Source: JAYZDF01 sp036337945 (lineage in GTDB: Bacteria > Myxococcota > Kuafuiibacteriia > Kuafuiibacteriales > Kuafuiibacteriaceae). Taken from it: a DNA stretch of 31,506 nt. The translations under genes and the position numbers were made by a program. Below the pieces are notes generated by a model that was not told the origin of the DNA, searched no databases, and worked only from the letters and a program-made list of their open reading frames with translations. Below, piece by piece: positions 23,985 to 31,506 of the stretch (the first letter of the stretch is position 1; each line of letters starts with the position of its first letter). The stretch is from the NCBI GenBank assembly GCA_036337945.1, contig JAYZDF010000078.1:1-31506 (forward strand), written 5' to 3'.

Positions 23985-25340
23985 CTATCTTCGGCAACTG
24001 AGTACTCCGGTCATGGTATTGAGTTGGCAAGTCCCCGTAATCGTCATACCACCTCGTCCGCTAAAGCTGCATGCATCGCCTTCAGAGAGACCCATACAGG
24101 CGGTTTCGTGGGGTGGTTGGCCACCGGTTCCCATGCCGCCCATGCCGCCCATGCCGCCTCCGGTCATCCCAAAAGACGAGTCGGGCGTGCCCCATACGCA
24201 GCGAGGCATGAATGGATAGGTGTGAGTGAGGTAGTAAGCATACGTGAAATCTTGCCCAGCAATTCGAATATCTTCGTCCCGACCGTTACATTCATCGAGG
24301 TCACCAGAGCCACTTTCAAACTCCCAGTCTTGGACAAAGGTTCCATCGTAATTACCAGGTGGTGGTGTTTCAGAACCAAGAGCGACCCGCGTTCCTTCTT
24401 TGAGTTTATAACTCCCTTTCAGTTCAATGACCTGACTTGATGAGTCCCCTGGCGTTGCATATCCGTATCGAGCAAGGATAGGAAATCCATCGGAAGCCCA
24501 ACCGATGTGGGTGATTGCTGGCATTTCGGGCATGAGTGCGGTGGGTACGCCGTGATAATGATATTCACCCGTAGGTTGAACATGAGCGAAATTACAATCC
24601 AAACCGAGACTCATTCCAGCGGGTCTAGTTTGGGTGTCTGTGCTCAGTCTGCCCGTGAAAGTTGCCGCTTCATAGCGCCATTGCGTGCTGGAGTATACCT
24701 CGGCGGTTTCTGGCCCCAATTTGATGCCATTCAAAGCAACACCCGGTACGCGAGCAGTCGTGACCGTCATATTTTTCGTAGGAATTGTCGAAACAGAATA
24801 GCTCTTGTTTTGCGCAGAGATAGCATTTGGGTTCCCAATATTGGGAAATAGATCGACGTCATGGTTAGGAATTGCATTGCCTGTGATGATTCGAACCCCT
24901 CGAGTGACTTGAATGTTCGAGGTGTGGGAAGCGCCGTAACAAACTGCGGCCTGAGCTTCAGTCAGACTGCAGTCTTCTAACACGGTGGTAAATGAGTTGG
25001 GCTCTGTAGCAACCGGTGTGACCGTGTTTCCTGCACCAAACTGGTCGTCGCTGCAGTAGTCACCTTGCATTGTTCCTGCGTCGATTCGGTTACTGCCGGC
25101 ATCCGGGGTGGGTGTCCCTGCATCTGATGTGCCCATCTGCGCACCAGAATCGGCGCTGGTCGATTCTCCGGAATCGGTTGAATCTGCCACGCCGGTATCA
25201 GTCTGCACCGTAGTCCCAGCGTCCGAAGAGTTTCCTCCTGGGTTCAGTGGGTCAGTGTCTGAGCTGTCGCAGCCGAGCCAAACAGTGCTTAGGGTCGCGG
25301 CCAAGAGAGAAGTTAGAAACAGATTCTGAGTTGTGCGCAT
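23985..25340 (-). CDS. YHYH-domain lipoprotein with DSG linker
   Basis: The protein has 451 residues and a lipobox ending VWLGC (Cys24). Residues ~28-92 are a DSG/DAG-rich linker. The body carries the YHYH domain: HVQPTGEYHYHGVP (YHYH at 260-263), followed by HIGWASDGFPILARYGY, the usual family continuation. Near the C-terminus a Gly/Met run (GGGMGGMGGMGTGG) precedes CSFSGRGGMTITGTCQ, another recurring YHYH-neighbour phrase with paired Cys. YHYH proteins are widespread exported proteins of unknown activity, and metal binding through the His cluster is a reasonable guess. It is the first gene of a pair with the EF-hand membrane protein 65 bp downstream. Confidence 0.92.
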   Translation of the reverse strand: MRTTQNLFLTSLLAATLSTVWLGCDSSDTDPLNPGGNSSDAGTTVQTDTGVADSTDSGESTSADSGAQMGTSDAGTPTPDAGSNRIDAGTMQGDYCSDDQFGAGNTVTPVATEPNSFTTVLEDCSLTEAQAAVCYGASHTSNIQVTRGVRIITGNAIPNHDVDLFPNIGNPNAISAQNKSYSVSTIPTKNMTVTTARVPGVALNGIKLGPETAEVYSSTQWRYEAATFTGRLSTDTQTRPAGMSLGLDCNFAHVQPTGEYHYHGVPTALMPEMPAITHIGWASDGFPILARYGYATPGDSSSQVIELKGSYKLKEGTRVALGSETPPPGNYDGTFVQDWEFESGSGDLDECNGRDEDIRIAGQDFTYAYYLTHTYPFMPRCVWGTPDSSFGMTGGGMGGMGGMGTGGQPPHETACMGLSEGDACSFSGRGGMTITGTCQLNTMTGVLSCRR

Positions 25341-25685
25341 GATGTACCTACGAGCAAGAGCTATGCCATGTCAGCCTAAATAAAGTTCAAGTGCATGCCA
25401 TGTTCTTGTGAGAGACACGTTATCAGTGAAGAAGCCCAAGAATCTAGATGCTCAGCTCTGATTCTGAGCAGATACAAGCAGAAAAAAACTGTAAGCATAC
25501 ATCGTAGCGGCGCGTTGTTTGAATTTTCACCAGTGAGGATATGCAAAAATTATTTTCGGTTTGTCTGCAATTGTCTACAATTAGCTCCAAGTATTGACGC
25601 GTGATCGCGGGCGACGGTCTACAAAGCTGTTCAAAGATTTTAGGGAATCTTGAAAAACATATACGGTTTATGATTACTCTGGGCT
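25341..25685. other. 345-bp divergent intergenic region
   Basis: No convincing gene. The region holds the hairpin GCTCAG-N8-CTGAGC (25450-25469), followed by an A-rich run, and a tandem 10-bp repeat, GTCTGCAATT then GTCTACAATT (25562-25581). It separates the YHYH gene (minus) from the MGMT-like gene (plus). Open frames of 69 and 95 codons here lack ribosome sites and recognisable sequence. Confidence 0.45.
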
Positions 25686-26186
25686 ATGGCCAAAAAGAGT
25701 GCGCGAGAAAAACTCGAATCTTCCCATCACCTCCCGCAACTGAAGCAGGCCCCGGAGAAATGGGGGGGAGGAAAGATGCTTATTCCTCATCCACAAGATT
25801 TGCAGGCCTTGATGAAGCAAGTCCGAAAGGGGCGTTTGACGACCTCAACGGTTCTTCGCGAAATCTTGGCCGATGTCTACGGGGCTGACATTTGCTGTCC
25901 TATGGTCACGGGAATTTTCCAAAATTTGGTGGCTGCTGCCGCGTTTGAGTCTGAGCAGGAAGGAAAGAAGAGAATCACGCCATACTGGCGAACGCTCAGA
26001 AAAGACGGAGAGCTGAATCCGAAATATCCGGGAGGCCTAGACGCACATCGTGCGGCGCTCGAAAACGAAGGTCACCGAGTTATCCAAAAGGGCCGAAAGT
26101 TTTATTGCGTAGTGGAAGACTCAAATCTTTTCCGCCCAGGCCTTACGACAACGTACCAAATTGCTGAATGTCAGGGTTTACGCTAG
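25686..26186 (+). CDS. MGMT-family DNA-binding protein lacking the catalytic Cys
   Basis: The protein has 166 residues and is cytoplasmic. It follows the six-O-methylguanine-DNA methyltransferase DNA-binding layout. MKQVRKGRLTTSTVLREIL (~43-61) corresponds to the PxGkvtTYgeIA helix-turn-helix. Next come a Cys-Cys-Pro segment (ICCPMVTGIF, ~69-78) and ITPYWRTLRKDGELNPKYPG (~97-116), which aligns with the IPCHRVvxxxGxlgGY region; then ALENEGH fits the closing LLxxEG. Where active enzymes have PCHR, this protein has PYWR, so the acceptor Cys is absent, as in the alkyltransferase-like proteins (PWHR). A lesion-binding or regulatory role is more likely than direct repair. Two consecutive Cys (70-71) elsewhere are unusual. 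No strong ribosome site was seen before the ATG. Confidence 0.82.
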   Translation: MAKKSAREKLESSHHLPQLKQAPEKWGGGKMLIPHPQDLQALMKQVRKGRLTTSTVLREILADVYGADICCPMVTGIFQNLVAAAAFESEQEGKKRITPYWRTLRKDGELNPKYPGGLDAHRAALENEGHRVIQKGRKFYCVVEDSNLFRPGLTTTYQIAECQGLR

Positions 26187-26255
26187 TGTAAGTGCTTGAT
26201 TTTACAGGGGTTTACGGAGCTTCTTTCCCACCCCAAAAGCCAGTACCTTCAATCT

Positions 26256-28649
26256 GTGGTGCTTCGACTTATTGCAATCTTACTGACCTTCGTTTTTGCT
26301 TCGGCCTGTTCCGAAGATACGGAGTCGGTGACAAACAACAAAGTATGCGTTCCCGGCATGTCGATTGAGTGCGTTGGGGCTTGCGGCCAAGGCTTTCAAG
26401 TCTGCAACAGCGAAGGTTCTGGGTATGCAGCTTGTATGTGTCCCATGAATCAACCGGCCGACAGTGGCGTAAGCGTCACCGTGGATTCCGGGACAAACGG
26501 TTCACCCGACGCGGGCACACCGCCCACCATGGATGCTGGCTTACCACCGGGTGATGACTCGGGTGTGACCCCGACCGCAGATTCCGGCACGTCATCGAGC
26601 GAGGACTCGGGAACGCCTTCATCTATGGACTCTGGCGCGTCATCGAATATGGATGCTGGCTCGACCGGGTCAGACGCTGGAACAATGATGAATACAGACG
26701 GTGGAGTTCCACCGGTGAGCGGACCATGTACTGACCCGTGGTGCGTCGGTACCTCGACGTCAAATCCCAACGCAGACGTTTGTGATTCCGCGTATTCTCG
26801 ATATTGGCCTACGACTTCGCAGCTCGGTGGTGCGACTCGTTTACAACGCGATCTGAGCATTCCTGGGGAACCCGTCGTTGTCGATACCTATACGACCGCA
26901 GAGTGGACAGGTTGTGTACGTGGACTAAGCGGTAATGCCTGCGAAAACGGCCAAGCTTTGTTTACACGAGGGAGCAGTCACGATACCGGCTGCGAAAGTC
27001 TCATTTGGGGAGGACACAGTGATTGGGTCGCTCCGACAGCTGAATTACTGTATTCGATTTTTGATAGCTATGAAGGCTCGCTTGACCCAGCAACATTTCC
27101 CAACAGTGCTGACCGACCGCTCTACGCATCTTACCCGCCCTCGTCTAACAACTATCGTCTCTCTAACAATGACTACATAGGACAACTCGTCGGCGGTACT
27201 TCGGACATGTATTCCTATTGCGTTCGGTTCCCTCAAGGCGTTGACCTTAGGACGCCGGTCAATCGGTGTTTTGAAACGACGTATGGTCAGGCTCAAGAAC
27301 CAACAGTGACTGATTTGGCAACGCAGACGGTTTGGACATCTTGCAGGTCCGGTAGATCCGGGGCGACTTGTGGGAACGGAAGTGCGCCGAGTCGCACTTA
27401 CCAAAGTGCCGTAGATTACTGTGAGCAACTCAACTATGCGGGCTTTACAGATTGGACACTGCCCACCCACGAACATTTCCGGTCTCTTGTAAACTTCAAT
27501 AGTGCAACCCCAGGCACGCCCAATGGCTTATTCGAAGAGATCGGCAACCGATATTGGACAAAAACGTATCACCCTAAGTATGGATACAGCCGAGCGACGA
27601 CGATTGCAGGAGCATCATTTAGCGGTAGTGCCGTAAACTCAACTTCACAGGTTCTCTGTGTTCGAGAAGGCGGTATTCTTGACCGAAACGTCAGCTTACC
27701 GGGAACAACGTGCCGCGAAATCGTAGAGAGCTTCCATGAGGATGATTACGCCTCTAGCATGCCAAGATTCACTCGAAACTTGAGCGTTCCCGGCGAACCG
27801 GTGGTGGAAGATGCCATGCTTGGTGTTCAATGGCTGGGCTGTAGAGTAGGGTTGACGGGAGACACTTGTAGTTCTGGCGCAGCTCAGACGGTAACCGTAG
27901 CGAATATTGAGTCCTCGTGCGAGAGTCTCAATTGGGGAGGCCATAATGATTGGGTTGCTCCACCGATGAATCTTTTGAGTTCATTTATTCAACGCAGTCC
28001 CACCTCTGTGCCTTCAACTTGGACCACCGAGGTTAATAACGCGTTTGTAAACTTTACAGATGATCCTTTAGCTACCGCAAATCGCGCCGTGGTGAGCAAT
28101 AGTAGCGTGTTTTATTACCGGGTCTTTCCTTCAGGTCAGCGCGATTATTACGGTAATAGTAATCGCCAATCATTAGTTTGTGTTCGATCGCCAACCGGGA
28201 CTCCTCTTCCTGGTGCTCGACAACAATGCCTCGATACAAACGTATGGTCGAGGAATGAACCGGTCGTGACCGACATGGCCTCTGGCTTACAATGGATGGG
28301 TTGTTTGGCCGGCAGAACCGGAGTCGCTTGCGCCCAGGGTTCTGCGCTCAGGCAATCTTTCTCTCAGGCGCGCATGTATTGCTCGACGCTTAACTGGGCC
28401 GGGCAGTCCGGCTGGAGATTACCCAACCAAAAAGAGTTCATGTCTATTGTCACAGAAAACACTCGAGGGTTTGCTTTTGATCCTAATGCATTTAGTTTCA
28501 TAACTAATGACCTCGTGAATCAAACTATACTCGTGGATGGAACCTGGGGAGCACCAGCTACGGACGGGTTTTCCTATTCACCAAGTATTCGTTATTGGAC
28601 GTATAGTGCATCCTCAAACGCTCGTTTTTTCTGCGTTCGCGATTTATAA
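26256..28649 (+). CDS. Lipoprotein with DSG linker and four DUF1566-type units
   Basis: The frame is open from a TTG at 26196. I chose the GTG at 26256 because it gives a compact lipoprotein signal with lipobox FASAC; the GTG at 26259 is equally possible. The product is ~797 residues. A Cys-rich segment (VCVPGMSIECVGACGQGFQVC) follows, then a DSG/DAG/DTG linker, then four DUF1566-type (Lcl C-terminal-like) units to the end. Each unit has a WxxC core (WTGC, WTSC, WLGC, WMGC), a (W/Y)(G/A)G-x3-W-x(A/L)P core and ends in CVR. Units 1 and 3 resemble each other (PGEPVV, GGHSDWVAP/GGHNDWVAP), as do units 2 and 4 (QEPTVTDLA/NEPVVTDMA). DUF1566 proteins are surface or secreted and of unknown activity; adhesion or sugar binding is a guess. 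The start lies 69 bp after the MGMT-like stop. Confidence 0.85.
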   Translation: MVLRLIAILLTFVFASACSEDTESVTNNKVCVPGMSIECVGACGQGFQVCNSEGSGYAACMCPMNQPADSGVSVTVDSGTNGSPDAGTPPTMDAGLPPGDDSGVTPTADSGTSSSEDSGTPSSMDSGASSNMDAGSTGSDAGTMMNTDGGVPPVSGPCTDPWCVGTSTSNPNADVCDSAYSRYWPTTSQLGGATRLQRDLSIPGEPVVVDTYTTAEWTGCVRGLSGNACENGQALFTRGSSHDTGCESLIWGGHSDWVAPTAELLYSIFDSYEGSLDPATFPNSADRPLYASYPPSSNNYRLSNNDYIGQLVGGTSDMYSYCVRFPQGVDLRTPVNRCFETTYGQAQEPTVTDLATQTVWTSCRSGRSGATCGNGSAPSRTYQSAVDYCEQLNYAGFTDWTLPTHEHFRSLVNFNSATPGTPNGLFEEIGNRYWTKTYHPKYGYSRATTIAGASFSGSAVNSTSQVLCVREGGILDRNVSLPGTTCREIVESFHEDDYASSMPRFTRNLSVPGEPVVEDAMLGVQWLGCRVGLTGDTCSSGAAQTVTVANIESSCESLNWGGHNDWVAPPMNLLSSFIQRSPTSVPSTWTTEVNNAFVNFTDDPLATANRAVVSNSSVFYYRVFPSGQRDYYGNSNRQSLVCVRSPTGTPLPGARQQCLDTNVWSRNEPVVTDMASGLQWMGCLAGRTGVACAQGSALRQSFSQARMYCSTLNWAGQSGWRLPNQKEFMSIVTENTRGFAFDPNAFSFITNDLVNQTILVDGTWGAPATDGFSYSPSIRYWTYSASSNARFFCVRDL

Positions 28650-28689
28650 AGACTAAGTTTGAATGAAGCAGAATGGCGTTTCGATTCGT

Positions 28690-29184
28690 CTAATCACGCC
28701 TAGCCGCGCTCTGAAGTTCCTCCATGGAAACATACTGCAAAGCATTCTTATTGGTCGCTGATAAAACAACCGGTGGTGCTTTCTTGGCGTCGAGGGCTTC
28801 TTTCCATCTCACCGCACACAAGCACCAGGAGTCACCGGGTTTGAGCCCTGGAAATCGATAACGAGGCGCTGCGGTCATAAGATCGTTTCCTCGAGACTTT
28901 GAAAATTCTAGAAACTCCTTCGTTACCTGGGCGCATACAACGTGTCGTCCCCGATCGTTTTCATCGGTTTTGCAGAATCCATCTCGGTACCAGCCGGTCA
29001 GTGGTGCCTTGCTGCAGGCGGTGAGTGCCTTGCCACGTACGTTGGTTTGCTGGTTTGTGCTGGACTGACCCGTAGTGCAGGTTTCTGCGGAACCGACGCA
29101 CGTCGACTGAGCCGCAATCGGATGGAACCCTGTCGCCATCATCAAAGTAATGAAAAATGCTCGGTATTTCACAGCTTGAGACAT
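28690..29184 (-). CDS. Exported DUF2237 protein
   Basis: I chose the ATG at 29184 (MSQAVKYRAFF), which starts a Sec signal peptide ending in IAAQ; the frame is also open from 29214. The product is 164 residues. After a short Cys-containing stretch (STCVGSAETC) the DUF2237 core begins: RGKALTACSKAPLTGWYRDG, FCKTDENDRGRHVVCAQVTK, EFLEFSKSRGNDL and GLKPGDSWCLCAVRWKEALD. These are family hallmarks including the conserved Cys set. Most family members I know of lack a signal peptide, so an exported version with two extra Cys is unusual. The function of DUF2237 is unknown. It is divergent from the amidase, 101 bp away. Confidence 0.9.
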   Translation of the reverse strand: MSQAVKYRAFFITLMMATGFHPIAAQSTCVGSAETCTTGQSSTNQQTNVRGKALTACSKAPLTGWYRDGFCKTDENDRGRHVVCAQVTKEFLEFSKSRGNDLMTAAPRYRFPGLKPGDSWCLCAVRWKEALDAKKAPPVVLSATNKNALQYVSMEELQSAARRD

Positions 29185-29285
29185 GGCACCGCCACAAGCA
29201 GACTCGAAGTACAAAATTCAGAACATTTCATCTTATAGAATACCTGGTGATCACAGGGGTTTGAGCGTATATTGCCGCGGTCAGT

Positions 29286-30668
29286 ATGCAGAATTTACAT
29301 GAGCGCTCAGCTCTAGAACACGCAGAAGCCATTCGAAATGGTGAGTATAGTTCCGAAGAATTAACCCGGTTTTTTCTCCACCGAATCGAAAATATCAATC
29401 CCGAAATTTTTGCTTTCGTTCATGTCACGCCCAAAAAAGCGATTAAGAGAGCACGTCAACTTGATAGCGAGCGTATCAACGCTAAATCCTCTGATTTGCC
29501 GGTATTCCACGGAGTTCCAACGGCAATCAAAGACTTGGTACTTACGAAAGGAGATCCCTCACGGTTAGGTTCGAGAGCTTATAAGTATTTTATCTCTCCT
29601 TACGATGCGCCACTCGTAAAAATGTTTAATGCTGCGGGACTCGTTTCCTTAGGTAAGCTTGCGACATCAGAATTTGGTGTGCTTCCGACCACGGAACCTC
29701 GTATTCATCCTCCAACTAGGAACCCGTGGAATCAAAATTGTACCCCGGGAGGCTCAAGCGGCGGCTCCAGCGCTGCGGTATCCGCTGGATTGGTGCCTTT
29801 TGCTCATGCGTCCGATGGTGGGGGCTCGGTCCGCATCCCGTCGGCTTTGTGCCATTTGTACGGATTCAAGCCTTCGTTATCGCTGCTGGGTAACCTTCAC
29901 GGAAAATACAACAGGACAGGCTTAAGTGTGATGGGGCCGATTGCCCGGCACGTTCGTGACGCAGCTGGTCTGTTGGATGTCATGGCCAAACGACCATTTG
30001 GGGGGCCTGATTCCTGCCTATCGGCCTGTGATGAGCCGCCAAAAAAATTGAAGATTTGTATAATGACTCGTTCTGCCATCGGGCTTGCCGACCAAGAGAT
30101 CGCTGATGCTACCGTAGCGCTTGGCAAAACTTTAGAAACTCTTGGCCACACGGTCGAAACGATCGAGCCGGAGCTGGCGTCCCTCGATGACTTCTTACCG
30201 GTCTGGCAATTCGCCGTCAGCGGAGTCCCATCTATATCTGAAAAGATTTTGATGCCGGTAACCCAATGGCTCAGAGAGGGCGCAAAGTCGGTGACCTTCG
30301 AGAGGGCGAATGAGGTGCGAATGAAGCTTTCGGACCGAATCAAAGCTTTCATGGCAGATTACGATATTTGCTTGAGTCCGACCGTTTCTATTGGTGCGCC
30401 CAAAGTTGCTGAGTTTGATGATCAGGCAAATCCAGAACAATGGTTTCGTAACTCTGCGCAGCTCGGTGGTTTTACCGCACCATTTAATCTGACGCATGGT
30501 ACCGCTGCGTCTATTCCGGTTGGACTCAAGTCGAATGGTCTACCGATTGGCGCGCAAATCGCTGCCGACCCTGGTAAAGATCATTTGGTTCTTTCCCTTA
30601 GCCGACAACTTGAAGATGCGCTTGATTGGAATAAACGAAACTCACCGTTGTTTGAACGTCAGTGCTGA
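29286..30668 (+). CDS. Amidase-signature family amidase
   Basis: The protein has 460 residues. It carries the amidase signature triad: Lys82 in TAIKDLV, the Ser pair in PGGSSGGSSAAV (Ser157/158, cis-Ser) and the nucleophile Ser181 in SDGGGSVRIPSAL. It has no signal peptide, so it is cytoplasmic. It could hydrolyse a variety of amides; homology to GatA is only at the family level and no gatB or gatC is near. The C-terminus (LPIGAQIAADPGKDHLVLSL) is typical of the family. It stands alone on the plus strand, with the amphi-Trp gene 106 bp downstream. Confidence 0.93.
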   Translation: MQNLHERSALEHAEAIRNGEYSSEELTRFFLHRIENINPEIFAFVHVTPKKAIKRARQLDSERINAKSSDLPVFHGVPTAIKDLVLTKGDPSRLGSRAYKYFISPYDAPLVKMFNAAGLVSLGKLATSEFGVLPTTEPRIHPPTRNPWNQNCTPGGSSGGSSAAVSAGLVPFAHASDGGGSVRIPSALCHLYGFKPSLSLLGNLHGKYNRTGLSVMGPIARHVRDAAGLLDVMAKRPFGGPDSCLSACDEPPKKLKICIMTRSAIGLADQEIADATVALGKTLETLGHTVETIEPELASLDDFLPVWQFAVSGVPSISEKILMPVTQWLREGAKSVTFERANEVRMKLSDRIKAFMADYDICLSPTVSIGAPKVAEFDDQANPEQWFRNSAQLGGFTAPFNLTHGTAASIPVGLKSNGLPIGAQIAADPGKDHLVLSLSRQLEDALDWNKRNSPLFERQC

Positions 30669-30774
30669 ATTCTTCCAGGGATTTAGATTGAGTTTGAATC
30701 CTTATTTTTTTTCTGATGATTTATTGGCGAATGGGACTCACATCTCGCTGGGTTTTGTTATAAGACGAAGGTCA

Positions 30775-30990
30775 ATGACTGAAAGAGACGTAGAAAGAAA
30801 CTGTACACCGGCAAGTTTCGCCGAAACTTTACGCAGAGCTGCTGATGCAGTCGAAAAAGGCGAAAGCTTTCGAATCCAGGTACTAAACAAAAGATTCACG
30901 GTCCCAGCAAATGCTGAGCTCAGTATTGAACATGAAGTCGAAGATGGACAAAGCGAGCTAGAACTTCAGTTCCGCTGGTCAGAAGACTGA
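30775..30990 (+). CDS. Small amphi-Trp domain protein
   Basis: This 71-residue protein was read with the start at the ATG at 30775, which is preceded by GAAGG five bases upstream. The longer frame has no good upstream start and includes part of the amidase tail. The sequence TPASFAETLRRAADAVEKGE, SFRIQVLNKRFTVPANAEL, SIEHEVEDGQSELELQFRW follows the amphi-Trp pattern: a short helix, a Gly-turn and amphipathic strands ending in a Trp. Such small proteins are usually of unknown function. It ends 7 bp before the stop of the convergent gene at 30998. Confidence 0.72.
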   Translation: MTERDVERNCTPASFAETLRRAADAVEKGESFRIQVLNKRFTVPANAELSIEHEVEDGQSELELQFRWSED

Positions 30991-30997
30991 AAAGCGC

Positions 30998-31333
30998 CTA
31001 ACTATCATTGTTCAAATCAATGGGGCGTTCTTTTATGAAGGCTTCAATGTAGTTGATACAGTTATCAAATTCGCCGCGAATATTCTGCAGAGTCAGCAGC
31101 ATATTCATAAGCTCAATGTCGGCGTCTTCTTTTTTGCCTGCCTCGAGAGATTTGCGCAGGATTGAATTGTGTTGGGCTAAGGCACCTATTTCTGTGCCAA
31201 GATTCCCATCGATTTCATCCGCTTCTTCACTCAAGACATCAAGGTCAACTGTCTTGAGATTCATCTCTCGACAGTAGTGTTCAAGGACAAACAGGCTCTC
31301 CTTAATAGTAGCGAGTTCTTTTTCGTAACTCAT
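30998..31333 (-). CDS. Small coiled-coil protein, unknown
   Basis: I chose the ATG at 31333 (MSYEKELATIKESL), giving 111 residues. The frame extends to a TTG at 31435, but the sequence between is Phe-rich and lacks a ribosome site. The protein is almost all helix with heptad-like hydrophobic spacing (ELATIKESLFVLEHYC, EIGALAQHNSILRKSL). It is acidic, with no signal peptide or membrane helix. No family is recognised. It resembles a small cytosolic coiled-coil scaffold. It is convergent with the amphi-Trp gene with a 7-bp gap. Confidence 0.7.
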   Translation of the reverse strand: MSYEKELATIKESLFVLEHYCREMNLKTVDLDVLSEEADEIDGNLGTEIGALAQHNSILRKSLEAGKKEDADIELMNMLLTLQNIRGEFDNCINYIEAFIKERPIDLNNDS

Positions 31334-31506
31334 GTATTGGGTAACTAGCGAAAAAATAAAAAAATCGCACCCTTTCTTTCTCTTTTCTCCGGTCTGAACA
31401 GGAAACGATACCGCCTGGACGATCAACTCGTTCAATACGTCTTGAGCACGCTTCTTATCTAAGCAGGACGCTGATATGCTAAAGCTATGCTGATGACAAA
31501 TACCGA

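Noticed and set aside
23928..24440. 170-codon plus-strand open frame with AHAAHAAHAA repeat
   Set aside because: It is the antisense shadow of the Gly/Met run in the YHYH lipoprotein. The repeat comes from the ATG-GGC codon pattern.
31487..31506. Possible start of a plus-strand gene at the window edge
   Set aside because: Only six codons are visible and no ribosome site is seen; it cannot be judged.
1..31506. CRISPR arrays, tRNA, rRNA, insertion sequences, integrases, toxin-antitoxin or restriction genes
   Set aside because: Looked for in both strands by eye and not found. The tandem repeats seen are in-frame protein repeats.

Overview
The window looks like chromosomal DNA from a free-living, probably aquatic member of the Myxococcota/Bradymonadales side of the former Deltaproteobacteria. 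The evidence is indirect. Four exported lipoproteins carry long Asp-Ser/Asp-Ala-Gly linkers, and there are START-domain, PDZ, class III cyclase and copper-monooxygenase/haem proteins. Base composition looks close to half GC by eye. No rRNA, tRNA, CRISPR array, insertion sequence, integrase or phage gene was seen. The assignment is an inference from protein style, not a taxonomic marker.

Layout. 19-3659: two DSG-linker lipoproteins and a TPR-like exported membrane protein, around a 536-bp intergenic region dense in palindromes and CRP-like boxes. 3694-7083: a divergent pair, a two-PDZ exported protein and a START-domain protein, that share a cysteine-bearing N-terminal exported domain. 7337-8710: a lipoprotein joining a c-type haem motif to a copper type II monooxygenase core. 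8712-9956: a six-TM class III adenylate cyclase. 10113-10940: a possible PAP/fibrillin-like protein. 11358-14638: a tightly overlapping three-gene lipid-modification operon (FAD amine-oxidase-like, DUF1365, cyclopropane-fatty-acid synthase). 14681-16190: a two-gene operon of unrecognised proteins. 16554-20103: a large LamG-like/haem lipoprotein and an EF-hand lipoprotein, ended by a strong intrinsic terminator. 20185-22790: a hotdog thioesterase convergent with an asparagine synthetase. 23248-25340: a YHYH-domain lipoprotein followed by an exported EF-hand membrane protein. 25686-28649: an MGMT-like protein without the catalytic cysteine, and a lipoprotein with four DUF1566-type units. 28690-31333: an exported DUF2237 protein, an amidase, an amphi-Trp protein and a small coiled-coil protein.

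Working together. The clearest functional unit is the FAD/DUF1365/CFA operon, which modifies membrane fatty acids. The adenylate cyclase has the residues expected for ATP selectivity. Three CRP-like boxes (9/10 matches to TGTGA-N6-TCACA) lie in intergenic regions, so a local cAMP/CRP regulatory link is plausible, though no crp gene is present. Much of the rest is cell-envelope material: about a dozen predicted exported proteins or lipoproteins, two with CxxCH haem motifs and two with EF-hands.

No gene cluster announces itself as a new defence or mobile system. The best leads for something undescribed are the divergent pair with the shared C-x4-C domain, the unknown two-gene operon under a CRP-like box, the PYWR MGMT-like protein, the haem-copper lipoprotein and the ABAB four-unit DUF1566 lipoprotein.
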